A stretch of 54,944 bases of DNA from contig JBARXH010000047.1 in assembly GCA_049647245.1 (NCBI GenBank), forward strand, positions 1 to 54,944. The letters are read 5' to 3'. The notes below the pieces were generated by a model that saw nothing but the letters and a program-made list of their open reading frames with translations, did not search any database and was not told the origin of the DNA. The stretch's first letter is position 1. Each line of letters begins with the position of its first letter. Source of the stretch: Litorimonas sp049647245. GTDB taxonomy: Bacteria; Pseudomonadota; Alphaproteobacteria; Caulobacterales; Maricaulaceae. A program made the position numbers and the translations under genes. Shown here piece after piece: positions 1 to 8,726 of the stretch.

Positions 1-2
1 CG

Positions 3-629
3 CTAGAGCGTCTTGCTCTTGCCCGCTTCGATCATGGGCAGATCCAGCGGCATGATCTCGGTTTCCGTCAGGTGCTTGCGCGCCCGTTCCACCAGGGTCA
101 GCGTGCCGTCCACCACCGCGACAAGCCGTCCATTAGGGGCGAGTTGGTTGAGAACCTTGTCCGGCACGGCCCGGACGGCGCACCCGAACACGATCCGGTC
201 GAAGGGCGCCTGCCCCGGCCAGCCATAGCGCCCATCGCCGTGGCGGATCTCGACATTGTGGAGACCCAGCGCCCGCAAACGCGCCTCGGCGTCGGAGACA
301 AGCCCCACATAGCGCTCCACCGCATAGACCCGGCGGGCCGTCCGCGACATCAGCGCCGACATCCAGCCTGATCCGCTGCCGATCTCGAGCACCTTGGAAC
401 GGTCCGTGAGCGCGAGCATCTGCACCAGCAGGGCCGTTTGAAGCGGTGCGCTGACCGTCTGCCCGCAGGCGATCGGCAGAGCGATGTCCTCGGACGCGCG
501 CTCGAACATCTCGTCCGGCATGAAGCGCTTGCGGGGCACTTCCTCGATGGCGCGCAGGACCGATGCGTCGCTGATCCCGCGCGAACGCAGCCGCATGACG
601 AGATCGACGAGGCGCGGATCAAAACTCAT
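3..629 (-). CDS. pcm: Protein-L-isoaspartate O-methyltransferase
   Basis: SAM-dependent cytosolic methyltransferase that starts the repair of L-isoaspartyl residues in aged proteins. The 208-residue length fits the family. The family substrate motif appears as GQTVSAP at residues 56-62, and SAM-binding motif I reads LEIGSGSG at 81-88. A GDGRYGWP stretch follows, matching the usual GDG-x-GWP post-motif. The gene is complete, ending in TAG three bases from the window edge. It overlaps the surE stop by 4 nt (ATGA), so the two are probably translated together; surE-pcm is a common bacterial pair. The motif I variant (GSGSGW rather than GTGSGY) is mildly unusual but conservative. Confidence 0.93.
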   Translation of the reverse strand: MSFDPRLVDLVMRLRSRGISDASVLRAIEEVPRKRFMPDEMFERASEDIALPIACGQTVSAPLQTALLVQMLALTDRSKVLEIGSGSGWMSALMSRTARRVYAVERYVGLVSDAEARLRALGLHNVEIRHGDGRYGWPGQAPFDRIVFGCAVRAVPDKVLNQLAPNGRLVAVVDGTLTLVERARKHLTETEIMPLDLPMIEAGKSKTL

Positions 630-1378
630 GCCCTGAAGGCGGCCAGCGTGTCGGCGTGGGTCAGGTCCGTATGGAGTGGGGTAACGGAGATAAACCCGTC
701 ATAGATGGCGCGCAGATCCGTCCCGTCATCGGGGTTGGACTTCTTCGCGCCGTAGGTCAGCCAGTAATAGTCGCCGCCTCGAGGGTGATCGCGCTTGTCG
801 ATGTGGCTCATCTGGAAGTCGCGCTTGCCCTGGCGGGTATACTGAACCCCGCGAACATCGTCCGGAGCCGTATCTGGGAAGTTGACGTTCGGCACGACAT
901 TGGCCGGCCACCCCTTGTCCAGCAGCGTCCGGATCACGGCCGGTCCGTGAGCTTCGGCGGTCGCCCACGGCAAGGACGTCGCGCCCTGGAACCCGCGCGC
1001 GAGAGACAGAGCGATGGACGGCACGCCCATCTGCATTCCCTGCAGCGCGCCCGCGACCGTGCCGGAAAATGTCACGTCCTCGGCCAGGTTCTGCCCCCGG
1101 TTCACGCCCGACAGGACGAGGTCGGGCGCATGATCGTCCAGAAGGTCGCGCATGGCGACGATCACGCTGTCCGTCGGCGTGCCTGTGACGGAGTAGACCC
1201 GGTCGTCCAGATGGCGCAGCCGCACCGGATTGTGCAGCGACACGCCGCGCGACGCGGCCGACTGCTCCGTATCCGGCGCGCAGACCCAGACATCGTCCGA
1301 CAGCTCCGCCGCGATCCTGCGCAGCACTTGCAGGCCCGTGGCGCGGACGCCGTCATCATTGGTCAGAAGGATGCGCAT
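626..1378 (-). CDS. surE: 5'/3'-nucleotidase SurE
   Basis: Metal-dependent phosphatase acting on nucleoside monophosphates and linked to stationary-phase survival. The 250-residue protein opens with the diagnostic NDDG at residues 7-10, whose acidic residues bind the divalent metal. SGVNRGQN at 90-97 and SGTVAGAL at 105-112 are further family signatures. It lies 9 nt downstream of the parC start region in the opposite reading order (parC ends at 1388), so surE sits upstream of pcm and the two share an ATGA overlap. Complete, with nothing missing. Confidence 0.95.
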   Translation of the reverse strand: MRILLTNDDGVRATGLQVLRRIAAELSDDVWVCAPDTEQSAASRGVSLHNPVRLRHLDDRVYSVTGTPTDSVIVAMRDLLDDHAPDLVLSGVNRGQNLAEDVTFSGTVAGALQGMQMGVPSIALSLARGFQGATSLPWATAEAHGPAVIRTLLDKGWPANVVPNVNFPDTAPDDVRGVQYTRQGKRDFQMSHIDKRDHPRGGDYYWLTYGAKKSNPDDGTDLRAIYDGFISVTPLHTDLTHADTLAAFRA

Positions 1379-1387
1379 GGCCGGGCC

Positions 1388-3649
1388 CTACAGCCGCTTG
1401 TCCGGCGCGAACAGCCCCTGCCGCGAGAAGCCGCGCGGCGCGTTGCGCCCGACCTGCCCGCGGGAGCCTTCATAGAGGGTCCAGTCCGGCACCTCCTTGC
1501 GGCGCCCGGCACTGTCGACATAGCTCAGCCCGTCTGCGGCTTCGAAGGTCGCGATGTCGTTGAGCGTTCCGTCCTTGTATTTCTGAAGGCGCACGCCCTT
1601 GCCGCGCGACAGCTCCGACACTTCGTCCATCGGATAGACCAGAAGCTTTCGGTTCGCCCCGATCACGGCGACGCGGTCACCCCTGGCTTCCACGACGCGG
1701 ACCGTTTCCGCATCGCCCCTGACCGTCTGCACCTGCTTGCCGCCTCGCGTGGAGGCGACGATATCGGCCTCCCGGACGCGGAACCCATACCCTTCGCTCG
1801 ACGCAACCAGCAGCGTGCGCTCGGGATCGTGCACGAACAGGCCGATGGGCAGGTGATCGTTCTCCAGGTCCACCATCAGGCGGATCGGCTCACCATTGCC
1901 ACGCCCGCCTGGCAGCTTGTCACCCTGCAAGGTGTAGGCCTTGCCGTTGGAGGCAAACAGGATGATCTTGTCCGTCGTTTCCGCCGGCACGGCGAAGGCG
2001 AGACTGTCACCCTCCTTGAACTTGAGGGTTTCCAGATCGTCCACCCGTCCCTTGAGGGCACGGATCCAGCCCTTCTCGGACAGCACGACTGTGATCGGCT
2101 CTTTCTGGATGAAGGCCGTGGCGAGATCGATGTCGAGGTCGGGAGCATCCTCGAACACGGTGCGACGGCGGCCTTCTTCGGTTTTCGGTCCGTAAAGCGT
2201 CCGCAGCTCCCGGATCTGGCCTGCAATCGTCTCCCACTGCCTTTCGTCCGACCCGACCAGCGCTTCCAGCTCGGCCTGCTCGTCTCGCAGGGCGTCGCTC
2301 TCGGTCTTGATCTCGATCTCCTGCAGCTTGTTGAGCGCGCGTAGCCGCATGTTCAGGATCGCATCGGCCTGACGCTCCGTCAGCTTGAAGGCCGCGATCA
2401 ATTCCTCCTTGGGCTTGTCCTCGAACCGGACGATGCGGATCACCTCGTCGAGGTTCAGGAAGGCTATCATGTACCCGTCCAGCACTTCCAGACGCAGCGC
2501 GATCTTGCCGAGGCGTTGATGCGTGCGGCGCAGAAGCACGTCGCGGCGATGGTCGAGCCAGCTCTGGATGACCTCGCGCAGGTCCATGACACGCGGCACG
2601 CCATGCGCGTCCAGAACGTTCATGTTCAGACTGACGCGGGATTCGAGTTCCGAAAGCTTGAAGAGGCTTTCCATCAACACTTGCGGGTCGATGTTCTTGC
2701 TGCGCGGTTCCAGCACGATGCGTATGTCCTCCGCGCTTTCGTCCCGCACATCGGCGAGGCCCGAGGCCGTCTTGCTCTCAATGACGTCGGCCAGCTTTTC
2801 GATCAGGCGCGACTTCTGCACCTGATAGGGAATTTCGGTGACGACGATCTGGTACTGGCCGCGCCCCAGATCTTCGGTGTCCCATTTCGCGCGCACGCGG
2901 AAGGCCCCCTTGCCCGTCTTGTAGGCATTCAGGATGCTGTCGCGCGGCTCGACTAGGATGCCGCCCGTGGGCAGGTCGGGTCCGAAAATATGGTTCTCGA
3001 CCAGCGTCTCGATCCGCGCATTCGGGGTCTTGATGAGGTGCAGCGCGGCATTGCAGATTTCCGCGACATTGTGCGGCGGAATGGAAGTCGCCATGCCGAC
3101 GGCGATGCCCTGCGCTCCGTTGGCCAGCAGATTCGGAAAACCGGCCGGCAACACGACCGGTTCCTTGTCTTCTTCGTTGTATGTGTCCTTGAAATCGACC
3201 GCGTCTTCGTCGAGTCCTTCGAGCAGGAGCATGCCGGCCGGCGTCATCTTCGCTTCGGTGTAGCGCATGGCGGCCGGGCTATCGCCGTCGATATTGCCGA
3301 AGTTCCCCTGCCCTTCGACCAGCGGGTAACGGGTCGCGAATTCCTGCGATAGCTTGACCAGCGCGTCATAGATCGACTGATCGCCATGCGGGTGGAACTG
3401 ACCCATCACGTCGCCCACGATCCGAGCGGACTTCTTGTAGGCGCCTTCCGGGTTCAGCTTCAGCTGACGCATGGCGTAGAGGATGCGCCTGTGCACGGGC
3501 TTCATCCCGTCGCGCACATCCGGCAGGGCACGCTGCGTGATGGTGGACAGGGCATACGCCATGTAGCGCCCGGACAGGGCCCGGTCGATATGCTCCTCGA
3601 TCACGGGCTTGGGCGGCGGCGTAGTTTTCGGGGTTTTCGTGCGAGCCAT
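1388..3649 (-). CDS. parC: DNA topoisomerase IV subunit A
   Basis: DNA-cleaving subunit of topoisomerase IV, which decatenates daughter chromosomes. At 753 residues it fits alphaproteobacterial ParC and is shorter than GyrA. The N-terminal winged-helix core has the active-site tyrosine in AAMRYTEAKM (about Y130). The quinolone-resistance-determining segment reads HPHGDQSIYDAL at 86-97. Its residue at the E. coli ParC Ser80 position is therefore Gln, and the Glu84 position is Asp. The C-terminal part (about 500-740) forms the beta-pinwheel. It follows recO with an 86 nt gap and ends in TAG. GyrA is the alternative, but length, context and C-terminus favour ParC. Confidence 0.93.
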   Translation of the reverse strand: MARTKTPKTTPPPKPVIEEHIDRALSGRYMAYALSTITQRALPDVRDGMKPVHRRILYAMRQLKLNPEGAYKKSARIVGDVMGQFHPHGDQSIYDALVKLSQEFATRYPLVEGQGNFGNIDGDSPAAMRYTEAKMTPAGMLLLEGLDEDAVDFKDTYNEEDKEPVVLPAGFPNLLANGAQGIAVGMATSIPPHNVAEICNAALHLIKTPNARIETLVENHIFGPDLPTGGILVEPRDSILNAYKTGKGAFRVRAKWDTEDLGRGQYQIVVTEIPYQVQKSRLIEKLADVIESKTASGLADVRDESAEDIRIVLEPRSKNIDPQVLMESLFKLSELESRVSLNMNVLDAHGVPRVMDLREVIQSWLDHRRDVLLRRTHQRLGKIALRLEVLDGYMIAFLNLDEVIRIVRFEDKPKEELIAAFKLTERQADAILNMRLRALNKLQEIEIKTESDALRDEQAELEALVGSDERQWETIAGQIRELRTLYGPKTEEGRRRTVFEDAPDLDIDLATAFIQKEPITVVLSEKGWIRALKGRVDDLETLKFKEGDSLAFAVPAETTDKIILFASNGKAYTLQGDKLPGGRGNGEPIRLMVDLENDHLPIGLFVHDPERTLLVASSEGYGFRVREADIVASTRGGKQVQTVRGDAETVRVVEARGDRVAVIGANRKLLVYPMDEVSELSRGKGVRLQKYKDGTLNDIATFEAADGLSYVDSAGRRKEVPDWTLYEGSRGQVGRNAPRGFSRQGLFAPDKRL

Positions 3650-3735
3650 GCGGAAATCTCTAAGGATTTCGGCGCGGATGGGTAGCGGAACAAACAGTGA
3701 AAATGGGAACAGTCACGGCCAGTTCGACACAGAGG

Positions 3736-4470
3736 CTAGCTGGCGGCGTGGCCTTCTGCCTCCAACCGCTCGATCATGATGCGTCTCGCGTCCGGGAGGG
3801 TGCGGTTGCGTTCCCACTGGACGCGGGTTTCGAGGAAGTGCCCGGTCAGGCGGAGGCCGTCGGCAATGTCCTGGGGCGTGGCGACGGGTTCTCCGCGCAG
3901 GAAGGGCGGCAGGGAGAAGAGCTTGTCGAGATAGGGCTCGGCGGCGTCCCGGCTGACGGCACGGCCCGAACGGGGGCTGACATGGGTCAGCAGCTCCGTA
4001 TCGCCCGTCGCGGCGCAGGACGACAGATCGAGACCATAGCCGAGCGCCTGCAGCAGCACGCTTTCCCACCGCACATAGAGCGCCGGCCAGATGGTAGGGT
4101 CGTCCAGCCGCTCCAGCACGATGCGGGTCACGTCCTAGAGTTCCGGCAGGGGCTGCTTTTGGGGCAGCATCTAGTTGAGCAACGCGGCCACCGCATTGAG
4201 CGCGGCGAGGCTGAGCCGGTCTTCCATGAAGGTTCCGGCCAGCGCGTCCACGATCTCCACCGTGTAGTAGCCGAGATGCTCCTCCAGCCGTCCGCGCCAT
4301 TCGACCTCGATGATGTTCCCGGCCTGGAGGAGCGGGCGCATCCGTCGCCCCACCCCGCCGCGCACCAGTCCGCTGTGCAGGCCGAGTTCGCGGGTAAATG
4401 TATCCAGTATGGCGGAGGTTTCGCCGTGCTTGCGGGCCTGCAGCACGATGGCCTCGGACGTGAAGTCCAT
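3736..4470 (-). pseudogene. recO: recO with two in-frame amber stops
   Basis: RecO loads RecA with RecR at single-strand gaps. The frame starts at an ATG sharing one base with the era stop (TGATG), as expected for an era-recO operon. It runs 245 codons to a TAG, the normal full length, but codon 100 (4171-4173) and codon 112 (4135-4137) are both TAG in the same frame. Sequence on both sides is clearly RecO: the N-terminal OB fold starts SEAIVLQARKHGE, and downstream come LYVRWES and LDLSSCAATG. Family alignment from memory puts Glu and Tyr at the two stops (GAG to TAG, TAC/TAT to TAG). Restart codons exist just after each stop (ATG after the first, GTG one codon after the second). No frameshift is visible. 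Either a recent pseudogene or two sequence errors. Confidence 0.85.
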
Positions 4471-5450
4471 CAGAGATCGAACTCCAGTCCGGTTCCGGCA
4501 TAGCGCGCCTTGTCGTCCATCCAGTTGTCCCGCACCTTGACGAACAGGAAGAGATGCACGCGGCGGCCCAGCCAGCTTTCCATTTCCTTGCGCGCCGCCG
4601 CACCGATCTCCTTCACGGTCGAACCGCCCTTGCCCAGCACGATGCCTTTCTGCGTGCCGCGCCGGACATAGATGACCTGATCGACGCGGACGGAGCCGTC
4701 CTTCTTGTCGGTCCACTTCTCCGTTTCCACCATGGAATGGTAGGGCAGTTCGTCATGCAGGCGCAGGAACAGTTTCTCCCGCGTGATCTCCGCCGCCATC
4801 AGGCGCATCGGGATGTCGGCCGCCTGGTCCTCCGGATAGAGCAGCGGCCCCTCCGGCATGGCGTCGGCCAAATAGGCAGCAAGGTCGCCCACCCCGTCGC
4901 CGGTCGTGGCGGAGACGACGAAGATGCGGTCATAGCCGCCCGCCTCGTCGAAATGCGCGATGGCGGGCAGGACCTCGTCGGTCGGTATGGTGTCGATCTT
5001 GTTGAGCACCAGCGCCGCCTTGCGTTGCCGCTGCGCCAGCCCGGCCATGACCCGGTCCGTGTCTTCGGACGACAAGCGGTCCTGCGCCGTCCCTTCGCCC
5101 TTTCGGTGGCGGTACCACGCGCCTACATCGACCACATGCACCACGGCGTTGGCGTCGTCCGCGCCGGACCAAGCGGCATGGACCATGCTCTTGGCGAGGC
5201 GGTCCTGCTTGCGGGGTTCGAAGATGCCGGGCGTATCGACCAGCACGACCTGCGACCGGCCGCCCTCACTATTGTCCAGCATGGCGATAGCGCGAATCTG
5301 GAAGCGGGTCGTCTGGACCTTGTGGGTGACGATGGAGACCTTCTCGCCAACCAACCGGTTGGTGAGGGTGGACTTGCCCGCATTGGGAGCGCCAACAATG
5401 GCCGCGAATCCGCTGCGCGTCGTCGGGGCGTTGGATGTATCTTGCGTCAT
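4470..5450 (-). CDS. era: GTPase Era, 16S rRNA maturation
   Basis: Essential GTPase that binds the 3' end of 16S rRNA during 30S assembly. Walker A/G1 reads GAPNAGKST near residue 19, G3 is DTPG and G4 is NKID. The C-terminal KH domain carries GIVLGKGGSTVKEIG. Predicted length is 326 residues. I chose the ATG at 5450 because it forms an ATGA overlap with the rnc stop; a second ATG two codons earlier (5456) is possible. The end overlaps recO by one base. Position between rnc and recO is the classic order. Confidence 0.96.
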   Translation of the reverse strand: MTQDTSNAPTTRSGFAAIVGAPNAGKSTLTNRLVGEKVSIVTHKVQTTRFQIRAIAMLDNSEGGRSQVVLVDTPGIFEPRKQDRLAKSMVHAAWSGADDANAVVHVVDVGAWYRHRKGEGTAQDRLSSEDTDRVMAGLAQRQRKAALVLNKIDTIPTDEVLPAIAHFDEAGGYDRIFVVSATTGDGVGDLAAYLADAMPEGPLLYPEDQAADIPMRLMAAEITREKLFLRLHDELPYHSMVETEKWTDKKDGSVRVDQVIYVRRGTQKGIVLGKGGSTVKEIGAAARKEMESWLGRRVHLFLFVKVRDNWMDDKARYAGTGLEFDL

Positions 5451-6145
5451 GACCATGCTTCGATAAGCGCTTGCGCGGCTTCGCGTTCCGCATCGCGTTT
5501 GCTTTTCCCGCGTCCCTCGCCCGTTCCTGCCCCCTCTACCGTGACGGTGATGACGAAGACGGGGCTGTGGTCCGGGCCCTGGCGGTCTTTCACGTCGTAG
5601 ATCGGCAGACCCCGGCCGCGCGACATGGCCAGCTCCTGAAGGCGCGTCTTGGGATCCTTCGCGGATCTGGAGGCGACGTCCTCCAACTCTTCCGTCCAGT
5701 GGGCATCGTAGAATGCCTGGGCCGCCGGCAGGCCTCCGTCGAGATAGAGCGCCGCGATCAGGGCTTCGCACGTATCGCCAAGGATGGAGTCCTTGTCGCG
5801 GCCGCCCTGCTTTTCTTCGGATGCGGAGATCAGAACCGCGTCGCCCAGGCCGATCTTTCGGGCGATCTTGGCGCACATTTCCTTGCGGACCAGCGCATTG
5901 AGCCGCCGGGCCAGCGTACCCTCCGCTGCGCCGGAATGTTCGAACAAGGCCTGCGCCGTCATGAGGCCGAGGACACGGTCACCGAGAAATTCCAGACGTT
6001 CGTTGGACGGGTCGGACGCCTGCCCGTCCCCGTAGGACCGGTGGCGCAAGGCCCGCATCGCCAAAGCGCGGTCCTGGAAACTGTAGCCGATGCGCCGCTC
6101 GAGCTTTTCGACCCGGTTGTAACGCTGAGAGTCCAGCGCGCTCAC
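5447..6145 (-). CDS. rnc: Ribonuclease III
   Basis: Double-strand-specific endoribonuclease processing rRNA precursors and structured mRNAs. The catalytic signature NERLEFLGDRVLGL sits in the N-terminal half, the second acidic cluster is GDTCEALIAALYLDGG, and a C-terminal dsRNA-binding domain ends RDAEREAAQALIEA. The open frame extends further upstream, but the likely start is the GTG at 6145, which overlaps the lepB stop as GTGA and gives 232 residues, the normal length. Coupled to lepB upstream and era downstream. Confidence 0.95.
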   Translation of the reverse strand: MSALDSQRYNRVEKLERRIGYSFQDRALAMRALRHRSYGDGQASDPSNERLEFLGDRVLGLMTAQALFEHSGAAEGTLARRLNALVRKEMCAKIARKIGLGDAVLISASEEKQGGRDKDSILGDTCEALIAALYLDGGLPAAQAFYDAHWTEELEDVASRSAKDPKTRLQELAMSRGRGLPIYDVKDRQGPDHSPVFVITVTVEGAGTGEGRGKSKRDAEREAAQALIEAWS

Positions 6146-6942
6146 TCGATGCCCTTGAAGAAGCGCCCACCCCGGAAATTGCCCCAGGTCCAAGGCTTGA
6201 AGATCACGAAGTCCTCGTCGACCGACGCCAGCACGAATTCCGCGCGTCCGATAATGTTCTCGGCCGGGACGTAGCCTGCTCCCTGGCTTGTCACCGTGAT
6301 GCGGGAATCGCCGGAAAAATCCCGGTTGTCGCCCATCATGAAGTAGTGCCCGGCCGGGACTGTAAACACGGTCGTGTCGTCCGAGCCGTTGTTGCGGATC
6401 CCGTCATAGATCAGGTGCGGTTCGTCCGCGCCGGGCAGCGTTTCGAGGTAGAGGTCCGTCTCGAACGTGCCGATCACACGCCCGCCATTGCGGTGGGTGT
6501 AGTCCTCCCGCCGGACCAGCTCCATCCCGACCGGATCGCCATTGATGTTCAGCACGCCGCCGACCATCTGGATGCGATCACCCGGAAGGCCCACGACGCG
6601 TTTGATGTAGTTCTGGGCAATGCCGTTGGGCCGGAACACGACAATATCTCCCCGGTCCGGACCGCGGCCCAGAAAGCGTCCGTCCACATCGGGGAAAGGG
6701 AGCGGCAAGGCGGCGTAGCGGCCGTAGCCGACCGAATACTTGGAGGTGATGACATAGTCGCCCTCCATCAGCCCAGGATACATGGAGCCGGTCGGGATGG
6801 TGAAGGGCTGGAAGATGAATGTGCGCAACACCAGCGCGATGCCCAGCGCCCAGACCACGGTAGAGACGATCTCGCCTATCCCGCCTTCGTCGGTCTTTTC
6901 CGCCTTTGTCGGCTCTCCGGCCTTTGCTTTGCGCAACAACAT
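6142..6942 (-). CDS. lepB: Signal peptidase I
   Basis: Inner-membrane serine/lysine protease that cleaves Sec and Tat signal peptides. A single N-terminal membrane segment spans about residues 24-45. The catalytic serine is S53 in PTGSMYPGL, the catalytic lysine is K114 in NYIKRVVGLPGD, and the conserved box E GDNRDFSGDSR is near residue 207. At 266 residues it is complete. It lies 12 nt downstream of acpS and overlaps rnc by 4 nt, so acpS-lepB-rnc-era read as one transcript. The N-terminal cytosolic tail is rich in Lys and Glu. Confidence 0.96.
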   Translation of the reverse strand: MLLRKAKAGEPTKAEKTDEGGIGEIVSTVVWALGIALVLRTFIFQPFTIPTGSMYPGLMEGDYVITSKYSVGYGRYAALPLPFPDVDGRFLGRGPDRGDIVVFRPNGIAQNYIKRVVGLPGDRIQMVGGVLNINGDPVGMELVRREDYTHRNGGRVIGTFETDLYLETLPGADEPHLIYDGIRNNGSDDTTVFTVPAGHYFMMGDNRDFSGDSRITVTSQGAGYVPAENIIGRAEFVLASVDEDFVIFKPWTWGNFRGGRFFKGIE

Positions 6943-6954
6943 GCGTCGCCCCTA

Positions 6955-7353
6955 TCAGCCCGGTCGGGCTTCCACCACCGCAAAGCCCACGGCGAAATCC
7001 CGCTCATCCGACAAGCTCAGCCTTATGTGCGCGGTATGGCCGTCCGGAACCATGGCCTGCAGACGGTCCGCCGCGCCGCCGTGCAGGCGGACGTCCGGGC
7101 GGCCGGACGGAGCGTTCACGACCTCCACGTCGTGCCAGGACAGCGCTCCGCTGTCCTCCGTCGCCAGCGCCTTGGCGACCGCCTCCTTGGCCGCGAAACG
7201 CTTGGCGAGGCAGGGCACCGGATCGGGGCGCGACAGGCACTTTTCCCGCTCGGCTTGCGTGAAAGCCTTGGCGGCGAAGCGCTCGGGATGGCGGTCATAC
7301 AAGGCACGGATGCGGCGGATGTCGCAAATATCCGTCCCGATACCGAGAATCAC
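6955..7353 (-). CDS. acpS: Holo-[acyl-carrier-protein] synthase
   Basis: Transfers 4'-phosphopantetheine from CoA to acyl carrier protein in fatty-acid synthesis. The 132-residue protein has the Mg-binding GIGTDICDIRRI at residues 4-15 and the second signature RFAAKEAVAKAL. The start is a GTG overlapping the pdxJ stop as GTGA. acpS next to pdxJ and lepB is a widely conserved arrangement. Confidence 0.95.
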   Translation of the reverse strand: MILGIGTDICDIRRIRALYDRHPERFAAKAFTQAEREKCLSRPDPVPCLAKRFAAKEAVAKALATEDSGALSWHDVEVVNAPSGRPDVRLHGGAADRLQAMVPDGHTAHIRLSLSDERDFAVGFAVVEARPG

Positions 7354-8135
7354 GGCGTGGCATCCTCGGGATCATTGGCGCGGGCATCAGCGATAAGACT
7401 CGCCATCTTGCGGATCGCCGGGTCGAGCCCGAGGAACACCGCCTCCCCGATGATGAAGTGTCCGATATTGAGCTCGCGGGCTTCCGGGATCGCGGCAACG
7501 GGCGCGACGTTTTCGAACGTCAGGCCGTGGCCATAATGCACCTCCAAACCGGCGGCGTGGGCGCGCGTGCCGCCGTCACGCAACTGCGCAAGAATGGAGT
7601 CGGCCTTGTCCGTGTCTCCATCGTCCAAAGCGTGCGCGTAGGCTCCGGTGTGGAACTCGACCACTTCGGCGCGTGTGGACGCGGCGGCGTCGATCTGTGC
7701 GGGCACCGCTTCGATAAACAGGGACACGCGGCAACCCGCTTCAGCCAAGTCGGCGATGATGGGCACGAGGCGGTTATGCTGCCCCGCAACATCGAGTCCG
7801 CCTTCGGTCGTGCGCTCTTCCCGGCGTTCCGGGACGAGGCAAGCCGCGTAGGGCTTCAAGCGCACGGCGATGTCGCGCATCTCATCCGTCGCGGCCAATT
7901 CCATGTTGAGCGGAACGCCCGTTTCCTCGCAGAGCGCGGCGAGACGTTCGAGGTCGGAATCCGTGATGTGACGGCGGTCTTCGCGCAAGTGCGCGGTGAT
8001 GCCATCCGCGCCTGCCTCTATCGCCGTCCGGGCCGCATCGACCGGGTCGGGATGAGTGCCCCCGCGCGCGTTGCGAAGCGTCGCAACGTGATCGATGTTG
8101 ACGCCCAAACGGGCCGGGGGAAGCGGTTTGTTCAC
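7350..8135 (-). CDS. pdxJ: Pyridoxine 5'-phosphate synthase
   Basis: Condenses 1-deoxyxylulose 5-phosphate with 3-amino-1-hydroxyacetone phosphate in DXP-dependent vitamin B6 synthesis. The family opening LGVNIDHVATLRNARGG is near residue 9, followed by HLREDRRHI, SLFIEAVP and EFHTGAYA. The frame is open far upstream, but the GTG at 8135 overlaps the pyrE stop (GTGA) and gives 261 residues, close to the family norm. The end overlaps acpS by 4 nt. Confidence 0.95.
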   Translation of the reverse strand: MNKPLPPARLGVNIDHVATLRNARGGTHPDPVDAARTAIEAGADGITAHLREDRRHITDSDLERLAALCEETGVPLNMELAATDEMRDIAVRLKPYAACLVPERREERTTEGGLDVAGQHNRLVPIIADLAEAGCRVSLFIEAVPAQIDAAASTRAEVVEFHTGAYAHALDDGDTDKADSILAQLRDGGTRAHAAGLEVHYGHGLTFENVAPVAAIPEARELNIGHFIIGEAVFLGLDPAIRKMASLIADARANDPEDATP

Positions 8136-8716
8136 TTCAGGCCCCGGCTGCCCGGCTTGACGGGATCGAGCGCGGCCAGCTCCGGCGGGAGGTCGTCTTC
8201 TGCGTAGTCCGGGAAGCGTTTCGCGGCGAGGCTGATCAGGGGCACGCCGATATCGGCCTGGCCGCCCGAGCGGTCGAATATGCAGCATCCGGCGACCACG
8301 GTGCCGCCCGCCTTCGTGATGGCGGCGATGGTCTCGCGCGACGACAGGCCTGTCGTGACAATGTCTTCCACCATCAGCACGGTCTGGCCCGGCTCCAGCG
8401 TGAAGCCCCGGCGCAGGGTGAACTCGCCCGCCTCGCGCTCCATGAACATGGAATCGAGGCCCAGCTGGCGCGCCATCTCGTAACCCGGAATCACGCCGCC
8501 CATGGCCGGCGCGATGATGACGTCCGGCACAGTATCCAGCGTTTCGCGGACCTTGTCGGCGAGCGCCGCGCACAGTTTCGCGGTCGTCTCGGGCGACTTG
8601 AACAGCAGGGCTTTCTGCAGAAAGACGGGGCTGCGGCGGCCGGAGGACAGGATGAAATGCCCCTCCAGCAGCGCGCCCGCGTCGCGGAACAGGGCCAGCA
8701 CGTCGTCTGTATTCAT
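8132..8716 (-). CDS. pyrE: Orotate phosphoribosyltransferase
   Basis: Joins orotate to PRPP in de novo pyrimidine synthesis. The PRPP-binding loop reads VLMVEDIVTTGLSS, and an early LEGHFILSSGRRSPVFLQKA segment matches the alphaproteobacterial type. Start chosen at the ATG giving MNTDDVLALF, 10 nt downstream of the rsh stop, for 194 residues; the upstream open extension has no family character. Position between rsh and pdxJ is the usual alphaproteobacterial order. Confidence 0.94.
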   Translation of the reverse strand: MNTDDVLALFRDAGALLEGHFILSSGRRSPVFLQKALLFKSPETTAKLCAALADKVRETLDTVPDVIIAPAMGGVIPGYEMARQLGLDSMFMEREAGEFTLRRGFTLEPGQTVLMVEDIVTTGLSSRETIAAITKAGGTVVAGCCIFDRSGGQADIGVPLISLAAKRFPDYAEDDLPPELAALDPVKPGSRGLK

Positions 8717-8726
8717 GATCGGTCCG

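Noticed and set aside
656..2344. A plus-strand open frame across surE and parC
   Set aside because: Antisense to two well-supported genes and without family motifs.
3736..4131. A separate 131-residue gene downstream of recO
   Set aside because: It is the same frame as recO after the second TAG and carries RecO C-terminal motifs, so it is the remnant of the same gene.
4135..4173. TAG reassignment or pyrrolysine/suppressor readthrough to explain the recO stops
   Set aside because: Several other genes in the window use TAG as their final stop at normal family lengths, so TAG reads as stop here.
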